A DNA stretch of 38,198 bases from a bacterium (GCA_024226255.1 JAAELU010000620.1:1-38198), one strand, 5' to 3'. Counted from the first letter of the stretch, positions 24,477 to 33,454 are shown. The notes: generated by a model not told the origin, from the sequence alone. Program-made: numbers and translations.

Positions 24477-24505
24477 GGGAACTATCTCGATGACACCGGG
24501 TCTGA
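24477..24505 (+). promoter_or_regulatory. Candidate ECF promoter on the opposite strand
   Basis: GGGAAC (24477-24482), a 17-nt spacer and GTCTGA (24500-24505) match the ECF pattern better than the minus-strand site and share its spacing. It would drive a transcript across the structured stretch that follows, toward pntAA. Confidence 0.45.
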
Positions 24506-24509
24506 GAGT

Positions 24510-24651
24510 CGAACAACTCAGTTCATGCCGGGAGGTTGCACCATCTCCCGGTATGGAAGGCGTCGGTCGGGTGATCGTCTGTACCAACCCCCTCACAGAT
24601 CTGCTTGATCGACGCCACCAAGGCTTGGGGCCCGCTTCTGCGGGCCCCAAG
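24510..24651 (+). ncRNA. Possible structured small RNA or leader between the sigma and pnt operons
   Basis: Several stems follow in order. ATGCCGGGAG (24525-24534) pairs with CTCCCGGTAT (24545-24554), with one G-U. GGCGTCGGTC (starting at 24558) pairs with GATCGACGCC (24608-24617), enclosing TCTGT/ACAGA with a C-rich loop. A 12-bp terminal hairpin ends the stretch at 24651. A 27-codon open frame (ATG at 24525) crosses it but has no ribosome site. I match it to no known RNA family. It could be a stress-induced small RNA or a leader. Existence of the RNA is inference from folding and promoter position. Confidence 0.35.
24624..24651 (+). terminator. Strong 12-bp hairpin before pntAA
   Basis: CTTGGGGCCCGC and GCGGGCCCCAAG pair perfectly around TTCT. 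No U-run follows (TCGTACC), so efficiency is uncertain. It lies 37 nt before the pntAA start and would end any transcript coming from the ECF promoter. Confidence 0.6.
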
Positions 24652-24688
24652 TCGTACCTCACGCGCTGATCAGTTAGCGTTGCTTCTC

Positions 24689-25816
24689 GTGGCACAGATC
24701 GGCATCAGAAGAGAACTCGACCCGCTCGAGCATCGCGTTGCAGTTGTCCCGCAATCAATCAACGTGCTCACCGAATCCGGGTGGGCCGTAGTGATCGAGA
24801 GTGGTGCAGGCGACGATGCCGGTTTCCCCGATGAGCAGTATCTCGACGCCGGAGCAACTGTCGGTGATGCTGCCGCCATCGCCGCCTGCAACATCATCCT
24901 CGGAGTGGGCGCTCCGACTCCCGACTGCGTGGCCGGCTTGGCCCGTGGCACGATCGTGGTGGGATTCCTCGACCCCTACGTTGACCGATCGTTGATGGAC
25001 GCGTGTGCCCGCGCGGGGATCACGGCGGTCGCCGTCGAGGCCATCCCTCGCACGACGCTGGCTCAAGCGATGGACGCTCTGTCCTCGCAGACAAACATCG
25101 CTGGCTATGCCGCAGTTCTCATGGCGGCACAGGACGCCCCGAAACTCATGCCGATGATGGTGACAGCCGCAGGCACGATTGCGCCGGCTCGCGCTCTCAT
25201 CCTCGGAGTCGGAGTAGCCGGATTGCAGGCGATCGCCACCGCCAAACGGCTGGGAGCGATTGTTCACGCCTACGACATCCGCCCGGAGACTGCCGAGCAA
25301 GTCGAGAGCCTCGGCGCCAAGTTTGTTGCCGCCCCGACCGCCGGCGCCGACGAGGGCGGCTACGCCGTGGAGGTCGAGGCGGATACTCAGGCCCAGCAGC
25401 ACGCCGCACTGGCCCCTCACGTGGCCGAGTCCGACATGATCGTGACAACGGCACAGATCCCGGGACGCCCGGCACCGCGCCTGATTACGGCCGAGATGGT
25501 GGCGGCAATGCACCCCGGCTCGGTGATTATCGACATGGCTGCCGGCACCGGAGGCAACTGCGAGCTATCCCGGCCCGATGCCGTCATCACGGTGGACGGA
25601 GTCAGAATCCACGGCCCGACCAATCTGGCCGCTCAAGTCCCGGGCGATGCATCGCGAATGTACTCACGAAACCTCGTCGCGCTTCTGACTCGAATGCACG
25701 ACGAAGGGCAAGAGAACATGGCGACAGATGCCATCTTCAGCGAGGCTGCCGTGATTCTCGATGGCGAGGTCAGGCATCCTCGCACTCGATCACTCTTGGG
25801 CCTGGAGGAAGCATGA
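24689..25816 (+). CDS. pntAA: Proton-translocating NAD(P) transhydrogenase alpha subunit, part 1
   Basis: This 375-residue soluble subunit binds NAD(H). It has the AlaDh/PNT N-terminal domain (IRRELDPLEHRVAVVPQ, ESGAGDDAGFPDEQY) and a Rossmann domain with LGVGVAGLQAIATAKRLGA near residues 172-190. No membrane helices follow; those are in the separate pntAB and pntB, giving the three-gene form typical of actinobacteria and Rhodospirillum. The GTG at 24689 gives the normal N-terminus. It has no Shine-Dalgarno, and TAGCGT lies 8 nt upstream, which suggests a leaderless start beyond the hairpin. The stop overlaps pntAB by 4 nt. Confidence 0.93.
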   Translation: MAQIGIRRELDPLEHRVAVVPQSINVLTESGWAVVIESGAGDDAGFPDEQYLDAGATVGDAAAIAACNIILGVGAPTPDCVAGLARGTIVVGFLDPYVDRSLMDACARAGITAVAVEAIPRTTLAQAMDALSSQTNIAGYAAVLMAAQDAPKLMPMMVTAAGTIAPARALILGVGVAGLQAIATAKRLGAIVHAYDIRPETAEQVESLGAKFVAAPTAGADEGGYAVEVEADTQAQQHAALAPHVAESDMIVTTAQIPGRPAPRLITAEMVAAMHPGSVIIDMAAGTGGNCELSRPDAVITVDGVRIHGPTNLAAQVPGDASRMYSRNLVALLTRMHDEGQENMATDAIFSEAAVILDGEVRHPRTRSLLGLEEA

Positions 25817-26112
25817 GCGCCGTCTTCATCTCCGGCATCGTGATCTTTGTGCTGGCCGCATTTGTGGGGCTCGAGGTCATTTCGAAGGTACCTCCGACCT
25901 TGCACACCCCTCTGATGTCCGGCGCCAATGCAATCTCAGGCATCACGATTGTCGGCGCCCTGGCTGCCTCCGGGCTCGGTGAAGGCACCGCCGCAACGAT
26001 CCTCGGATTCCTCGCCGTGACCACGGCCACAATCAACGTGGTTGGCGGATTCCTCGTGACAGACCGCATGCTCGAGATGTTCAAGAAGAAACCGGTCAAA
26101 CGCGATGGTTGA
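25813..26112 (+). CDS. pntAB: NAD(P) transhydrogenase alpha subunit, part 2
   Basis: The 99-residue membrane subunit has three hydrophobic helices (VFISGIVIFVLAAFVGLEV, then ISGITIVGALAAS, then ILGFLAVTTATINVVGGF). The loop SKVPPTLHTPLMSGANAISG is highly characteristic of the PntA membrane domain. It forms part of the proton channel with PntB. A GGAGG site (25804-25808) precedes the ATG, which overlaps the pntAA stop; its own stop overlaps pntB by 8 nt. Confidence 0.93.
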   Translation: MSAVFISGIVIFVLAAFVGLEVISKVPPTLHTPLMSGANAISGITIVGALAASGLGEGTAATILGFLAVTTATINVVGGFLVTDRMLEMFKKKPVKRDG

Positions 26113-27460
26113 AATCCTCTACCTGGCCGCGGCTGTCCTGTTCATCCTGGGACTGAAGATGCTCGGCTCGCCGCGCACCGCTCGCCGCGGCAACACGTTG
26201 GCTGCAAGCGGCATGTTGCTCGCCATCGTCGTCACGATGGTCGACGCCGAGATCCTGTCGTGGGGCGCCATCATTGCCGGGCTCATCGTCGGCGCTGCCA
26301 TCGGAGCCGTCCTGGCACTGCGTGTCAAGATGACCTCCATGCCCGAGCTGGTGGCTGCCTTCAACGGATTCGGTGGTGCGGCCTCAACGCTCGTCGCTCT
26401 GGCTGAGTTGGAGCGCACCGATGCCGCCTTCTCTGGTGAGATTGGGAGTGTTGTCGCCGCGTCGCTGGCAATCGGAACCGTGACGTTCTCCGGCAGTTTC
26501 GTCGCGTTCGGCAAACTCCAGGGCCTGATCCCGGGTCGTCCGATGGGTTTGCCCGGTCAGCAGGCAATCAATGCGGTGCTCGCCGCCGGCGTGGTGGTTT
26601 TTGGTGTGTGGGGTGTCGTGGCCGGCGTAGTGGCCCCGTACTGGCTCATCGTCGTCGTGGCGTTGGCGCTCGGGGTAATGGGCGTGCTACCGATCGGCGG
26701 CGCCGACATGCCGGTCGTTATCTCACTGCTCAATTCGCTATCCGGCGTCGCCGCGGCAACGGCCGGTTTCATCATCGGCAACTCCGCTCTGATAATCGGC
26801 GGAGCCCTGGTTGGCGCCGCCGGAATGATCCTGACAGTTCAAATGGGCGAAGCCATGAACCGAACGCTTGCCAACGTGTTGTTCTCCGGCTTTGGCGGCG
26901 CCGCCACGGCCGGAGAGATGTCGGGCAAACCGGTCAACAGCGGCACGGCGGACGACGTTGCGATTGCGCTCGGCTACGCGGAGAGCGTCATCGTGGTGCC
27001 CGGCTACGGTCTCGCCGTCGCCCAGGCGCAGCACGCCACCCGGGAATTGGGCATGGCTCTCGAGGAGCGTGGAATCACTGTCGACTATTCCATCCACCCG
27101 GTCGCCGGACGTATGCCGGGTCACATGAACGTATTACTGGCTGAGGCCGATGTGCCATATGAACAGCTTTTGGACCTCGACCAATCGAATCCGCGTTTCG
27201 GGCAGACTGACGTCGTACTCATCGTGGGCGCCAATGATGTGGTCAACCCGTCGGCACGCGACGACGATCAAAGCCCCATCTTCGGGATGCCCATCCTCGA
27301 GGTTGACCATGCCCGCACCGTTGTGGTCATCAAACGCTCGCTGTCGCCGGGTTTTGCCGGTATCGACAACCCCCTGTTCTACTTCGACAAGACGATGATG
27401 TTCTTCTCCGATGGCAAGGCTGCGATGGAGGACATTCTCAAGTCCCTCAAGTCTCTCTGA
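26105..27460 (+). CDS. pntB: NAD(P) transhydrogenase beta subunit
   Basis: PntB has 451 residues. About nine membrane helices fill the first 270 residues, with the conserved SMPELVAAFNGFGGAAS loop. The soluble NADP-binding domain follows, with VIVVPGYGLAVAQAQH near residue 297 and HPVAGRMPGHMNVLLAEADVPY near 332. With PntAA and PntAB it uses the proton gradient to reduce NADP with NADH, supplying NADPH to steps such as IlvC and FabG. The start overlaps pntAB by 8 nt. Confidence 0.95.
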   Translation: MVEILYLAAAVLFILGLKMLGSPRTARRGNTLAASGMLLAIVVTMVDAEILSWGAIIAGLIVGAAIGAVLALRVKMTSMPELVAAFNGFGGAASTLVALAELERTDAAFSGEIGSVVAASLAIGTVTFSGSFVAFGKLQGLIPGRPMGLPGQQAINAVLAAGVVVFGVWGVVAGVVAPYWLIVVVALALGVMGVLPIGGADMPVVISLLNSLSGVAAATAGFIIGNSALIIGGALVGAAGMILTVQMGEAMNRTLANVLFSGFGGAATAGEMSGKPVNSGTADDVAIALGYAESVIVVPGYGLAVAQAQHATRELGMALEERGITVDYSIHPVAGRMPGHMNVLLAEADVPYEQLLDLDQSNPRFGQTDVVLIVGANDVVNPSARDDDQSPIFGMPILEVDHARTVVVIKRSLSPGFAGIDNPLFYFDKTMMFFSDGKAAMEDILKSLKSL

Positions 27461-27462
27461 CA

Positions 27463-28080
27463 ATGGATTTCAGAGATGTCCTGTACCGACGGAGGATGAT
27501 CCGCCGGTACACCCCGGAGCCCGTCGACGCCGCGGCACTCGATCGAATCATCGACGCCGGCCTGCGTGCGCCCAGCGCGGGATTTGCCCAGGGGGTCGAG
27601 TTTGTGGTCCTCACATCCGACGAGTCGCGGAGCGCGTTGGCCATCGCCGCCAACGAAACGAAGTTCATCGAGCGCGGTTTCGAGCCCTGGTTGTCGGTGG
27701 CGCCGGTCCACATCGTGGTCGCCGTCGACCCCGATGTGTATCACCACAGGTACGCCCAGCATGACAAGACGTCCTCGTCGACCCCCTCTGAGTGGAGCGC
27801 GCCCTACTGGAGTGTCGACGCCGGCGCTGCCCTCATGCTGTTGCTCATGGCGACAACCAACGAAGGGCTTGCCGCAGGTTTTCTGGGGACTCACGCGTTC
27901 GAGAACCTCGGCGGCATCGTTGGGATCCCGGCACGATTCGAGACGATTGGCCTGGTGACCATCGGCCATGGTGACCCCTCGCCTGTGGTTGGCAGTGCTC
28001 GCCGCGTCAGGCGACCCCGATCTGAGACAGTGCATCGAGATCGGTGGAATGCGGGCCGGCGTATCTCGCCCGGTAGCTGA
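27463..28080 (+). CDS. Nitroreductase-family flavoprotein
   Basis: The 205-residue protein has the nitroreductase FMN-binding start (DFRDVLYRRRMIRRYTPEPV) with the RRMIRRY phosphate-binding arginines. It continues with IIDAGLRAPSAGFAQG (residues 29-45), the mid-protein YWSVDAGAALMLLLMATTNEGLAAGFLG helix, and a hydrophobic C-terminal strand (FETIGLVTIGHG). It probably reduces a nitro, quinone or enone compound with NAD(P)H. The ATG is 2 nt after the pntB stop, so it may be transcribed with the transhydrogenase; no clear Shine-Dalgarno is visible. The last 30 residues are rich in Arg and appear nonconserved. Confidence 0.85.
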   Translation: MDFRDVLYRRRMIRRYTPEPVDAAALDRIIDAGLRAPSAGFAQGVEFVVLTSDESRSALAIAANETKFIERGFEPWLSVAPVHIVVAVDPDVYHHRYAQHDKTSSSTPSEWSAPYWSVDAGAALMLLLMATTNEGLAAGFLGTHAFENLGGIVGIPARFETIGLVTIGHGDPSPVVGSARRVRRPRSETVHRDRWNAGRRISPGS

Positions 28081-28100
28081 AGGAGTATCCTCGCCCGCTG

Positions 28101-28991
28101 ATGCTCGAAGTCCTCGAACTCTCCAAGACCTACGGCCATATCGCCGCGCTGCGCGGCGTGAGCTTGCGCGTTGAGCGCGGACAGCTGCTTGGTTTCCTTG
28201 GACCCAACGGTGCCGGCAAGACCACCACCATGAGATCGGTCTTCGGGCTAGTTGCCCCCGACTCCGGTCAAGTCCGTTGGGGCGGGAATGAGATCACCGA
28301 AGAGGCGCGGCTCCGCTTCGGCTACATGCCAGAAGAACGCGGCCTCTATCCCCGGATGCGCAATCTCGATCAGGTGGCTTATTTCGGCATGCTCCACGGT
28401 ATGTCGCGTCACAACGCCGAGTCTGAAGCCGCTCGATGGCTCAGCGAGTTTGGCCTCGCCGACCGCGCCAAGGATCGTCTCGAGGAGCTGTCTCACGGCA
28501 ATCAACAGCGGCTCCAGCTGGCGGCTGCATTGGTTCACTCGCCGGACCTCCTGGTACTCGATGAACCGTTTGCCGGCCTCGACCCTCTTGGGGTTGCGGC
28601 GATGGGAGAGATCCTGGCTACCCAGGCCAATGCGGGAACCGCCGTGATCTTTTCGAGCCACCAACTCGATCTGGTCGAAGATCTCTGCGATGACGTGGTG
28701 ATCATCAACGAGGGCTCGGTCGCCCTGGCCGGTGCGGTACGCCAGCTGCGGGCCGCCGCCCCTCACCGCCACCTACAGCTAGAAGTGCGAGATGCCCCGA
28801 CCGACTGGATCGACACGCTCCGGGGCGCCGCGGTGATCGCCCGGGACGGCGACCGCGTCCGCCTTGACGTGAGCGAGGGTGTTGAGCTCTCCACGTTGCT
28901 AGAAGCCGCGCAAGAAGCTGGGGATGTCGTGGAGTTCAGCTACGAGCCTCCAAGCCTCAATGAAGTCTTCCTCGCGGCGGTCGGGCAATGA
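28101..28991 (+). CDS. ABC exporter ATP-binding protein (NatA-like)
   Basis: The 296-residue ATPase has Walker A GPNGAGKTT (residues 34-42), Walker B LLVLDEP (150-156) with Glu155, and the H-loop His187 in FSSHQLD. The signature motif reads LSHGNQQR (130-137), not the usual LSGGQ. About 80 extra residues follow the nucleotide-binding domain, ending in [10 protein letters not shown], as in the NatA-type subfamily. It overlaps the permease start by 4 nt. The pair resembles the NatAB/YhaP-type exporters of ABC-2 type; substrate unknown, possibly Na+ or a lipid or drug. Confidence 0.9.
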   Translation: MLEVLELSKTYGHIAALRGVSLRVERGQLLGFLGPNGAGKTTTMRSVFGLVAPDSGQVRWGGNEITEEARLRFGYMPEERGLYPRMRNLDQVAYFGMLHGMSRHNAESEAARWLSEFGLADRAKDRLEELSHGNQQRLQLAAALVHSPDLLVLDEPFAGLDPLGVAAMGEILATQANAGTAVIFSSHQLDLVEDLCDDVVIINEGSVALAGAVRQLRAAAPHRHLQLEVRDAPTDWIDTLRGAAVIARDGDRVRLDVSEGVELSTLLEAAQEAGDVVEFSYEPPSLNEVFLAAVGQ

Positions 28992-30175
28992 CTCGCTGGC
29001 GAACACTGCTGCTCGTCGCACGGCGCGACTTCGTCGAGCGGGTCAAGTCGCGTGCGTTCCAAATCTCGACGGCACTCACGGTCGTTCTCGTACTGGCAGC
29101 GATCATCGTTCCCCAATTCTTCTCGGGGACAACAACTGAGTGGCGAGTGGCTGTTGTCGACGCTGACGCCAGCCAGGTGGCACTGACGATCGAACTCCTC
29201 CAGAGCTCTGACGACGTCATCAGAACCAGGGCCCGGAGCGCGCCCGATCGCGCTTCGGCGATCGAAATGCTCGCGAGCGGGGATGTGGACGTGGTTGCCA
29301 TCGGCGGAGAGGGGGTGGTCACCAGCGACGGCACCTCCCGAACGTTGGCCACTTTGGCGTCCGCCGCACTCACCGCCATCGATCTGACTGATCGAGCGGA
29401 GCGGCTTGGTCTGTCGCCGGCTCAGGTCGCCGAACTCTTGGCGATCGATCAGGCACCGATCACATCGATCGATGGATCGGAGGAGGACGACGACAGCGGC
29501 GGGATGGAGTCGCTGGCCCTCTTCACGACCATCCTGCTGTTTGTATCCATCGTCACATACGGCCAATGGATTCTCGTCGGAGTCATCGAAGAGAAGTCGA
29601 ATCGGGTGGTCGAAGTTGTCGTGGGTACCGTGCCGCCACGACTCCTGCTGACCGGCAAGGTTCTCGGCATCGGTCTCCTCGGCCTGATCCAGCTGATCGT
29701 CATCGGGATCGTTGCATTCGTCGCGCTGCGCGCCACCGGCGTCGCCGACCTCCCCGAGACCACAGGACCGGCTGTGATCGCTACGGCTTTCTGGTTCCTC
29801 CTCGGGTTCGCGTTCTATGCCACCGCCTATGCCGCCGCCGGCTCACTCGTTTCACGACAAGAGGAAGCGCAGAACGCAGCATTCCCACTGACCATGATCA
29901 TGATGTCGGCATACTTCATCGCGACGTTCTCGATCAGCGGTGACAACCCGATTATCAAGATTGCATCGCTGCTTCCACCGTTCGCTCCGATGACCATGCC
30001 GCTTCGTATCGCGCTCGGCCGTGCTGAGGCTTGGGAAGTCGCGGTATCTTCGACCTTGATGATCCTCGGCGTGTGGCTTCTGATCCGCGTCGCCGCTCGC
30101 ATCTATCGTGGCGGCATCCTCAGAGCCGGTGGCAAGATTCGGCTCAATGAGGCGTGGAGATCCTCCGAAGGCTGA
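28988..30175 (+). CDS. ABC-2 type exporter permease (NatB-like)
   Basis: The 395-residue permease has an N-terminal membrane helix ([20 protein letters not shown]), a large extracytoplasmic domain (about residues 45-175), then five helices toward the C-terminus. The coupling segment is [29 protein letters not shown] in pieces, a hallmark of NatB-type ABC-2 permeases. It is translationally coupled to the ATPase gene (ATGA overlap). Substrate and direction are inferred as export from the subfamily only. Confidence 0.9.
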   Translation: MTRWRTLLLVARRDFVERVKSRAFQISTALTVVLVLAAIIVPQFFSGTTTEWRVAVVDADASQVALTIELLQSSDDVIRTRARSAPDRASAIEMLASGDVDVVAIGGEGVVTSDGTSRTLATLASAALTAIDLTDRAERLGLSPAQVAELLAIDQAPITSIDGSEEDDDSGGMESLALFTTILLFVSIVTYGQWILVGVIEEKSNRVVEVVVGTVPPRLLLTGKVLGIGLLGLIQLIVIGIVAFVALRATGVADLPETTGPAVIATAFWFLLGFAFYATAYAAAGSLVSRQEEAQNAAFPLTMIMMSAYFIATFSISGDNPIIKIASLLPPFAPMTMPLRIALGRAEAWEVAVSSTLMILGVWLLIRVAARIYRGGILRAGGKIRLNEAWRSSEG

Positions 30176-30215
30176 ACTGCCCGCCGGTTCCGTCGGTTTC
30201 GACACCCGTGTGGCG

Positions 30216-30221
30216 TACAAT
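30216..30221 (+). promoter_or_regulatory. Candidate -10 box of metK
   Basis: TACAAT lies 23 nt before the metK GTG, with a GGAG ribosome site between. No convincing -35 is seen. No SAM riboswitch fits in the 68-nt gap before the gene. Confidence 0.4.
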
Positions 30222-30243
30222 GACCTCCCCGACCGGAGCCCAT

Positions 30244-31440
30244 GTGACGGCACGCAACTTCACGTCTGAATCCGTAACCGAAGGCCATCCCGACAAGGTC
30301 GCCGACCGAGTCTCAGATGCCATCCTCGATGCGTATCTCACACAAGACCCACAGAGTCGAGTTGCCTGCGAAACTCTCGTCACCGGAAACCGCATGGTCA
30401 TCGCAGGCGAGATTGCCAGCAAAGCAGAGGTCGATGCCGCGGCCATCGCCAGATCCGTGATAGCCGAAATCGGTTATGACCATCCCGATCTTGGATTTGA
30501 TGCGGCGACTTGTGATATCGAGATCCACCTCGGCATTCAGTCCTCGGACATTGCAATGGGAGTCGCCGAAGCCGAGGAGTGGCGCAGCGGCGTTGCCCGC
30601 GGCGACGAATTCGACCATCAGGGCGCTGGTGACCAGGGCATGATGTTTGGATACGCCACGGCGGAGACGGCCGAGTTGATGCCGCTGCCGATTCACCTGG
30701 CTCATCGACTGGCCGAACGGCTCGCCTCGGTCCGCAAGTCTGGATTGCTGGACTATTTGCGCCCCGACGGCAAAACGCAGGTGACGTTCGAGTACGACAA
30801 CTCCGGGCGCCCCGTCCGCCTCGATACCGTTCTCATTTCTACCCAGCATGACCCTGGCGTTGACCGCGACACGCAGCTGATGCCGGATCTCGTCGAGAAC
30901 GTGATTCGTTCCAGCCTGCCGGCAGAGTTCGCTGATGATGACGTCCGCACCATCGTCAATCCGACAGGTCGGTTCGTGATCGGCGGTCCGGTTGGAGATG
31001 CCGGGTTGACCGGACGCAAGATCATCGTCGATACGTACGGTGGAATGGCTCGCCATGGCGGAGGCGCATTCTCCGGCAAGGACTCCTCCAAAGTCGACCG
31101 CTCGGCTGCCTACGCCACACGTTGGGTTGCCAAGAACATCGTGGCGGCAGGGGCTGCAACCAAATGTGAAGTCCAGGTGGCGTACGCCATTGGGGTGGCT
31201 CGCCCGGTGTCGATATTCGTGGACACGTTCGGTACCGAGATTGTCGATCCGGACAAACTGGCTGTCGCCGTCCAAGACATCTTCGACCTGCGACCGGGCG
31301 CAATCGTCAGCCAGCTCCAACTACAGCGACCGGTTTTCAAACAAACAGCCGCCTACGGCCACTTCGGCAGAATCGGCGACGGGTTCACCTGGGAACGCAC
31401 AGATAGAGTCGACGACCTGAAGCGAGCTCTCGGGCTGTAG
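30244..31440 (+). CDS. metK: S-adenosylmethionine synthetase
   Basis: MetK makes S-adenosylmethionine from ATP and methionine. Starting at the GTG at 30244 it has 398 residues, the normal length. Seen are [13 protein letters not shown] (His15 is catalytic), [13 protein letters not shown] near residues 126-138, [12 protein letters not shown], and the [18 protein letters not shown] segment that binds ATP phosphates. The sequence closely resembles mycobacterial MetK. An ATG 24 nt upstream is possible, but the CGGAG site sits 5 nt before the GTG and after a TACAAT box, favouring the GTG. SAM made here would also serve the SpoU methyltransferase encoded downstream. Confidence 0.96.
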   Translation: MTARNFTSESVTEGHPDKVADRVSDAILDAYLTQDPQSRVACETLVTGNRMVIAGEIASKAEVDAAAIARSVIAEIGYDHPDLGFDAATCDIEIHLGIQSSDIAMGVAEAEEWRSGVARGDEFDHQGAGDQGMMFGYATAETAELMPLPIHLAHRLAERLASVRKSGLLDYLRPDGKTQVTFEYDNSGRPVRLDTVLISTQHDPGVDRDTQLMPDLVENVIRSSLPAEFADDDVRTIVNPTGRFVIGGPVGDAGLTGRKIIVDTYGGMARHGGGAFSGKDSSKVDRSAAYATRWVAKNIVAAGAATKCEVQVAYAIGVARPVSIFVDTFGTEIVDPDKLAVAVQDIFDLRPGAIVSQLQLQRPVFKQTAAYGHFGRIGDGFTWERTDRVDDLKRALGL

Positions 31441-31731
31441 GTGGGACCGTATCAAGGGGCCGGCGGGCACCTCGCCGCCGCGGCCACGCGACTCCCGCTC
31501 GCTTCACGGTGCGACGCAACGTTCGCCTTTTCACACTACCTCCGCTGCCCCCTCGCAAGCTCGGGTACTTCCCCCAACCGTGACCCGCCCAAAGCGACGT
31601 GTCACGGGGGAAGAGATGTCCTGGGCTGGAGCTGCGCAGCAGCTCCCAAGGAACGCCGCAGGCGTTCCCGACGACGCACCCTGAATCGCACAGTCACCTC
31701 CGGTGCTCGGGGCAGCGAACAGCCACTGCCG
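31441..31731. other. Convergent intergenic stretch with several hairpins
   Basis: No coding region is convincing here. The stretch holds a bulged stem formed by CTTCCC, CCGTGAC and their partners GTCACGG, GGGAAG (about 31568-31613), then two neat hairpins at 31628-31646 and 31650-31668. It separates metK from the convergent glycosylase gene, so transcription termination from both sides is the likely role. Confidence 0.65.
31628..31668. repeat. Two adjacent 8-bp hairpins with GCA loops; first is a dispersed repeat
   Basis: GGAGCTGC-GCA-GCAGCTCC (31628-31646) is followed 3 nt later by GGAACGCC-GCA-GGCGTTCC (31650-31668). The first, with flanks (31626-31650), occurs again in inverted orientation at 36704-36728, identical over 25 nt. 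Confidence 0.85.
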
Positions 31732-32628
31732 CTAGTTCGGTCTTATATCTTGCACTGGCGATTTTGGTCCGTACTTGGGCGCACCGGCGCGCGACTTCTT
31801 CAGAAGGACCACTACCCGTCGACGCTGCGGTCGGTATGGCTCGAGCAAGTCCAACATCCTCTGATCGCCGGCCCGCGGCTCGCCGGCCAGTAGCCATGCC
31901 ACCGTGTTGGGGAGGTGGAAGTCCCCGATCGGGACCGCGTCTCGGTCACCCCATGCCACCCCCATCACATGTCCCGATGTCCATGGACCGATGCCCCGAA
32001 TCGCCTCGAGCCGTGAATAGGCCGACTCCCGATCCATGGAGAGAGCTTCCTCGAGTCGCTTGGCACGCCGCGCCGCCTCACGTAGAATCACCGCTCGGCT
32101 CCGCTCGATGCCGTGGCGATGCATTTCCTCGTAATCGAGGCCGGCCAGCTGAGACGGATGAGGCGGCAGCCGTAGTCCCCCAGGCCCGGGAGCCGGCTCA
32201 CCGAAGGCCTTGACCAAGCTCCGATAGCTTTCTTTGGCACTGCCGCTGGTGACCCGTTGGCCAAGAATGGTCGGTGCCAGTACGTCGAAGATGCGTCCCG
32301 TTGCACCGAGTCGCAGCCCTCGATTGCGCCGGGACAACTGGGCGACCAGACCGTTGCCATCCGCCAATACGTCTGGTTCATCATTGAAGCCCACGAGCCG
32401 GGGCACGGTCTCCAGCTCGGCGGCTGCGCCGGGTCCCCACGCCTCGGCCACCAGTTTGTCGCGCTCCATGTGGAGGGCCAGCTCGACCTCACCTGCTTCG
32501 TTGTGGGCCGCCAGGCGGAACACGCCCCGGCCTGACTCTGTTGTGTTGCCTCCCGGCCCAAGAATGGCGAACCAGGTAGCGGCGAGATCGAAGGGCTGAG
32601 GCGCGACAAGGCGGCGATGCAAAGACAC
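31732..32628 (-). CDS. HhH-GPD DNA glycosylase (AlkA-like)
   Basis: This 298-residue protein excises damaged bases, most likely alkylated purines. The helix-hairpin-helix is IRGIGPWTSGHVM near residue 213, followed by the catalytic aspartate in AVPIGDFHLPN near 234-236, the AlkA-type arrangement. TILGQRVTSGSAKESY near 127 is the base-flipping helix region. No iron-sulfur cysteines are seen, which argues against MutY or Nth. An N-terminal beta domain of about 110 residues resembles the AlkA N-domain. The GTG start at 32628 has TAGCGT six bases upstream and no Shine-Dalgarno, suggesting leaderless translation. Confidence 0.85.
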   Translation of the reverse strand: MSLHRRLVAPQPFDLAATWFAILGPGGNTTESGRGVFRLAAHNEAGEVELALHMERDKLVAEAWGPGAAAELETVPRLVGFNDEPDVLADGNGLVAQLSRRNRGLRLGATGRIFDVLAPTILGQRVTSGSAKESYRSLVKAFGEPAPGPGGLRLPPHPSQLAGLDYEEMHRHGIERSRAVILREAARRAKRLEEALSMDRESAYSRLEAIRGIGPWTSGHVMGVAWGDRDAVPIGDFHLPNTVAWLLAGEPRAGDQRMLDLLEPYRPQRRRVVVLLKKSRAGAPKYGPKSPVQDIRPN

Positions 32629-32740
32629 GATGCAACGCTACCTGCTGGTACCTTGCTAAACCTCGCCCAACAAAGCGCCGAGAACTACAAACAACACACG
32701 ACCACGTTGATCAACGACAACGCCCACGAGGGGACAAACC

Positions 32741-33454
32741 GTGACCGACAGAACAGATGACGGCGATCAGGGATCAAGCAGCGATGATCTGATCCGACAG
32801 GCCCGCGCCGAATACGAGCCCACTGAGTACGGGAATGTTCCCCCCGCTCAACCCCCGGCCTCGAGAAGCGAGACTCCGAGTTCGGACTCGCCACCCATCT
32901 CTCGCCCGTCGGACTATGTCCGCTCCGAATACCAGGATCAGCCGGTCGGCGGAGGCGCAGTTGCCCCGACCTATCAGGCCGAGACTCCTTCATTCTTCTC
33001 CCGATATGGACGGCTGCTGCTATTCGGCGTCGTAATCCTGGGCTTCATCGCCTACAGCCTGTTTGACAAGACCAAGGCTGTCGACGACCTCGCTGTCGGC
33101 GATTGCCTGCTCATGCCTGCCGAGGAGGAGATCACCGACGTCGAGACGGCCGACTGCGAGGGTGAGCACCAGCTCGAAGTATTCGCAATCGTCACGCTGA
33201 CTGCGACCAACGGATCGCCCTATCCCGGTGATGACGAGGTAGCCGGTGGCATCTTCGACCTCTGTATGCCCCGCTTCGAACCCTACGTCGGGGCCACATT
33301 TGAGGACTCCATCTGGTGGGTAAACGCGATCTACCCCTCTCCCGAGAGTTGGGAAGAGGAGAACGATCGCAAGGGAAAATGTGTCGTCTTCCAGCCTGGT
33401 GCCGGCGATGACGTGATCATGCTGTCCGGGTCCGCCCGCGGCTCGAACCAGTAG
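32741..33454 (+). CDS. Membrane-anchored Septum_form-domain-like protein
   Basis: The 237-residue protein has a disordered acidic N-terminus with many Ser, Pro and Asp (residues 1-85), one transmembrane helix (LLLFGVVILGFIAYSLF near 91-107), and an extracytoplasmic domain. That domain starts LAVGDCLLMP and continues with ETADCEGEHQLEVFA, the pattern of the Septum_form family (Cys, then Cys...His...VF). Four cysteines (in GDC, ADC, DLC and GKC) probably form two disulfides. Actinobacterial members are linked by name to septum formation, but function is poorly known. GTG start with a GAGGGG site 9 nt upstream. Confidence 0.78.
   Translation: MTDRTDDGDQGSSSDDLIRQARAEYEPTEYGNVPPAQPPASRSETPSSDSPPISRPSDYVRSEYQDQPVGGGAVAPTYQAETPSFFSRYGRLLLFGVVILGFIAYSLFDKTKAVDDLAVGDCLLMPAEEEITDVETADCEGEHQLEVFAIVTLTATNGSPYPGDDEVAGGIFDLCMPRFEPYVGATFEDSIWWVNAIYPSPESWEEENDRKGKCVVFQPGAGDDVIMLSGSARGSNQ

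Noticed and set aside
24510-24651. Signal recognition particle RNA or 6C RNA
   Set aside because: The SRP apical GGAAGGAAGCAGC-type motif is absent, and only one C-rich loop is present where 6C RNA has two.
30176-30243. SAM riboswitch before metK
   Set aside because: Only 68 nt lie between the permease stop and metK, with no multi-stem junction or terminator; a TACAAT box and ribosome site fill part of it.
31441-31893. Plus-strand open frame of 150 codons after metK
   Set aside because: It crosses several hairpins and the glycosylase 3' end, and its composition and lack of a ribosome site give no support for coding.
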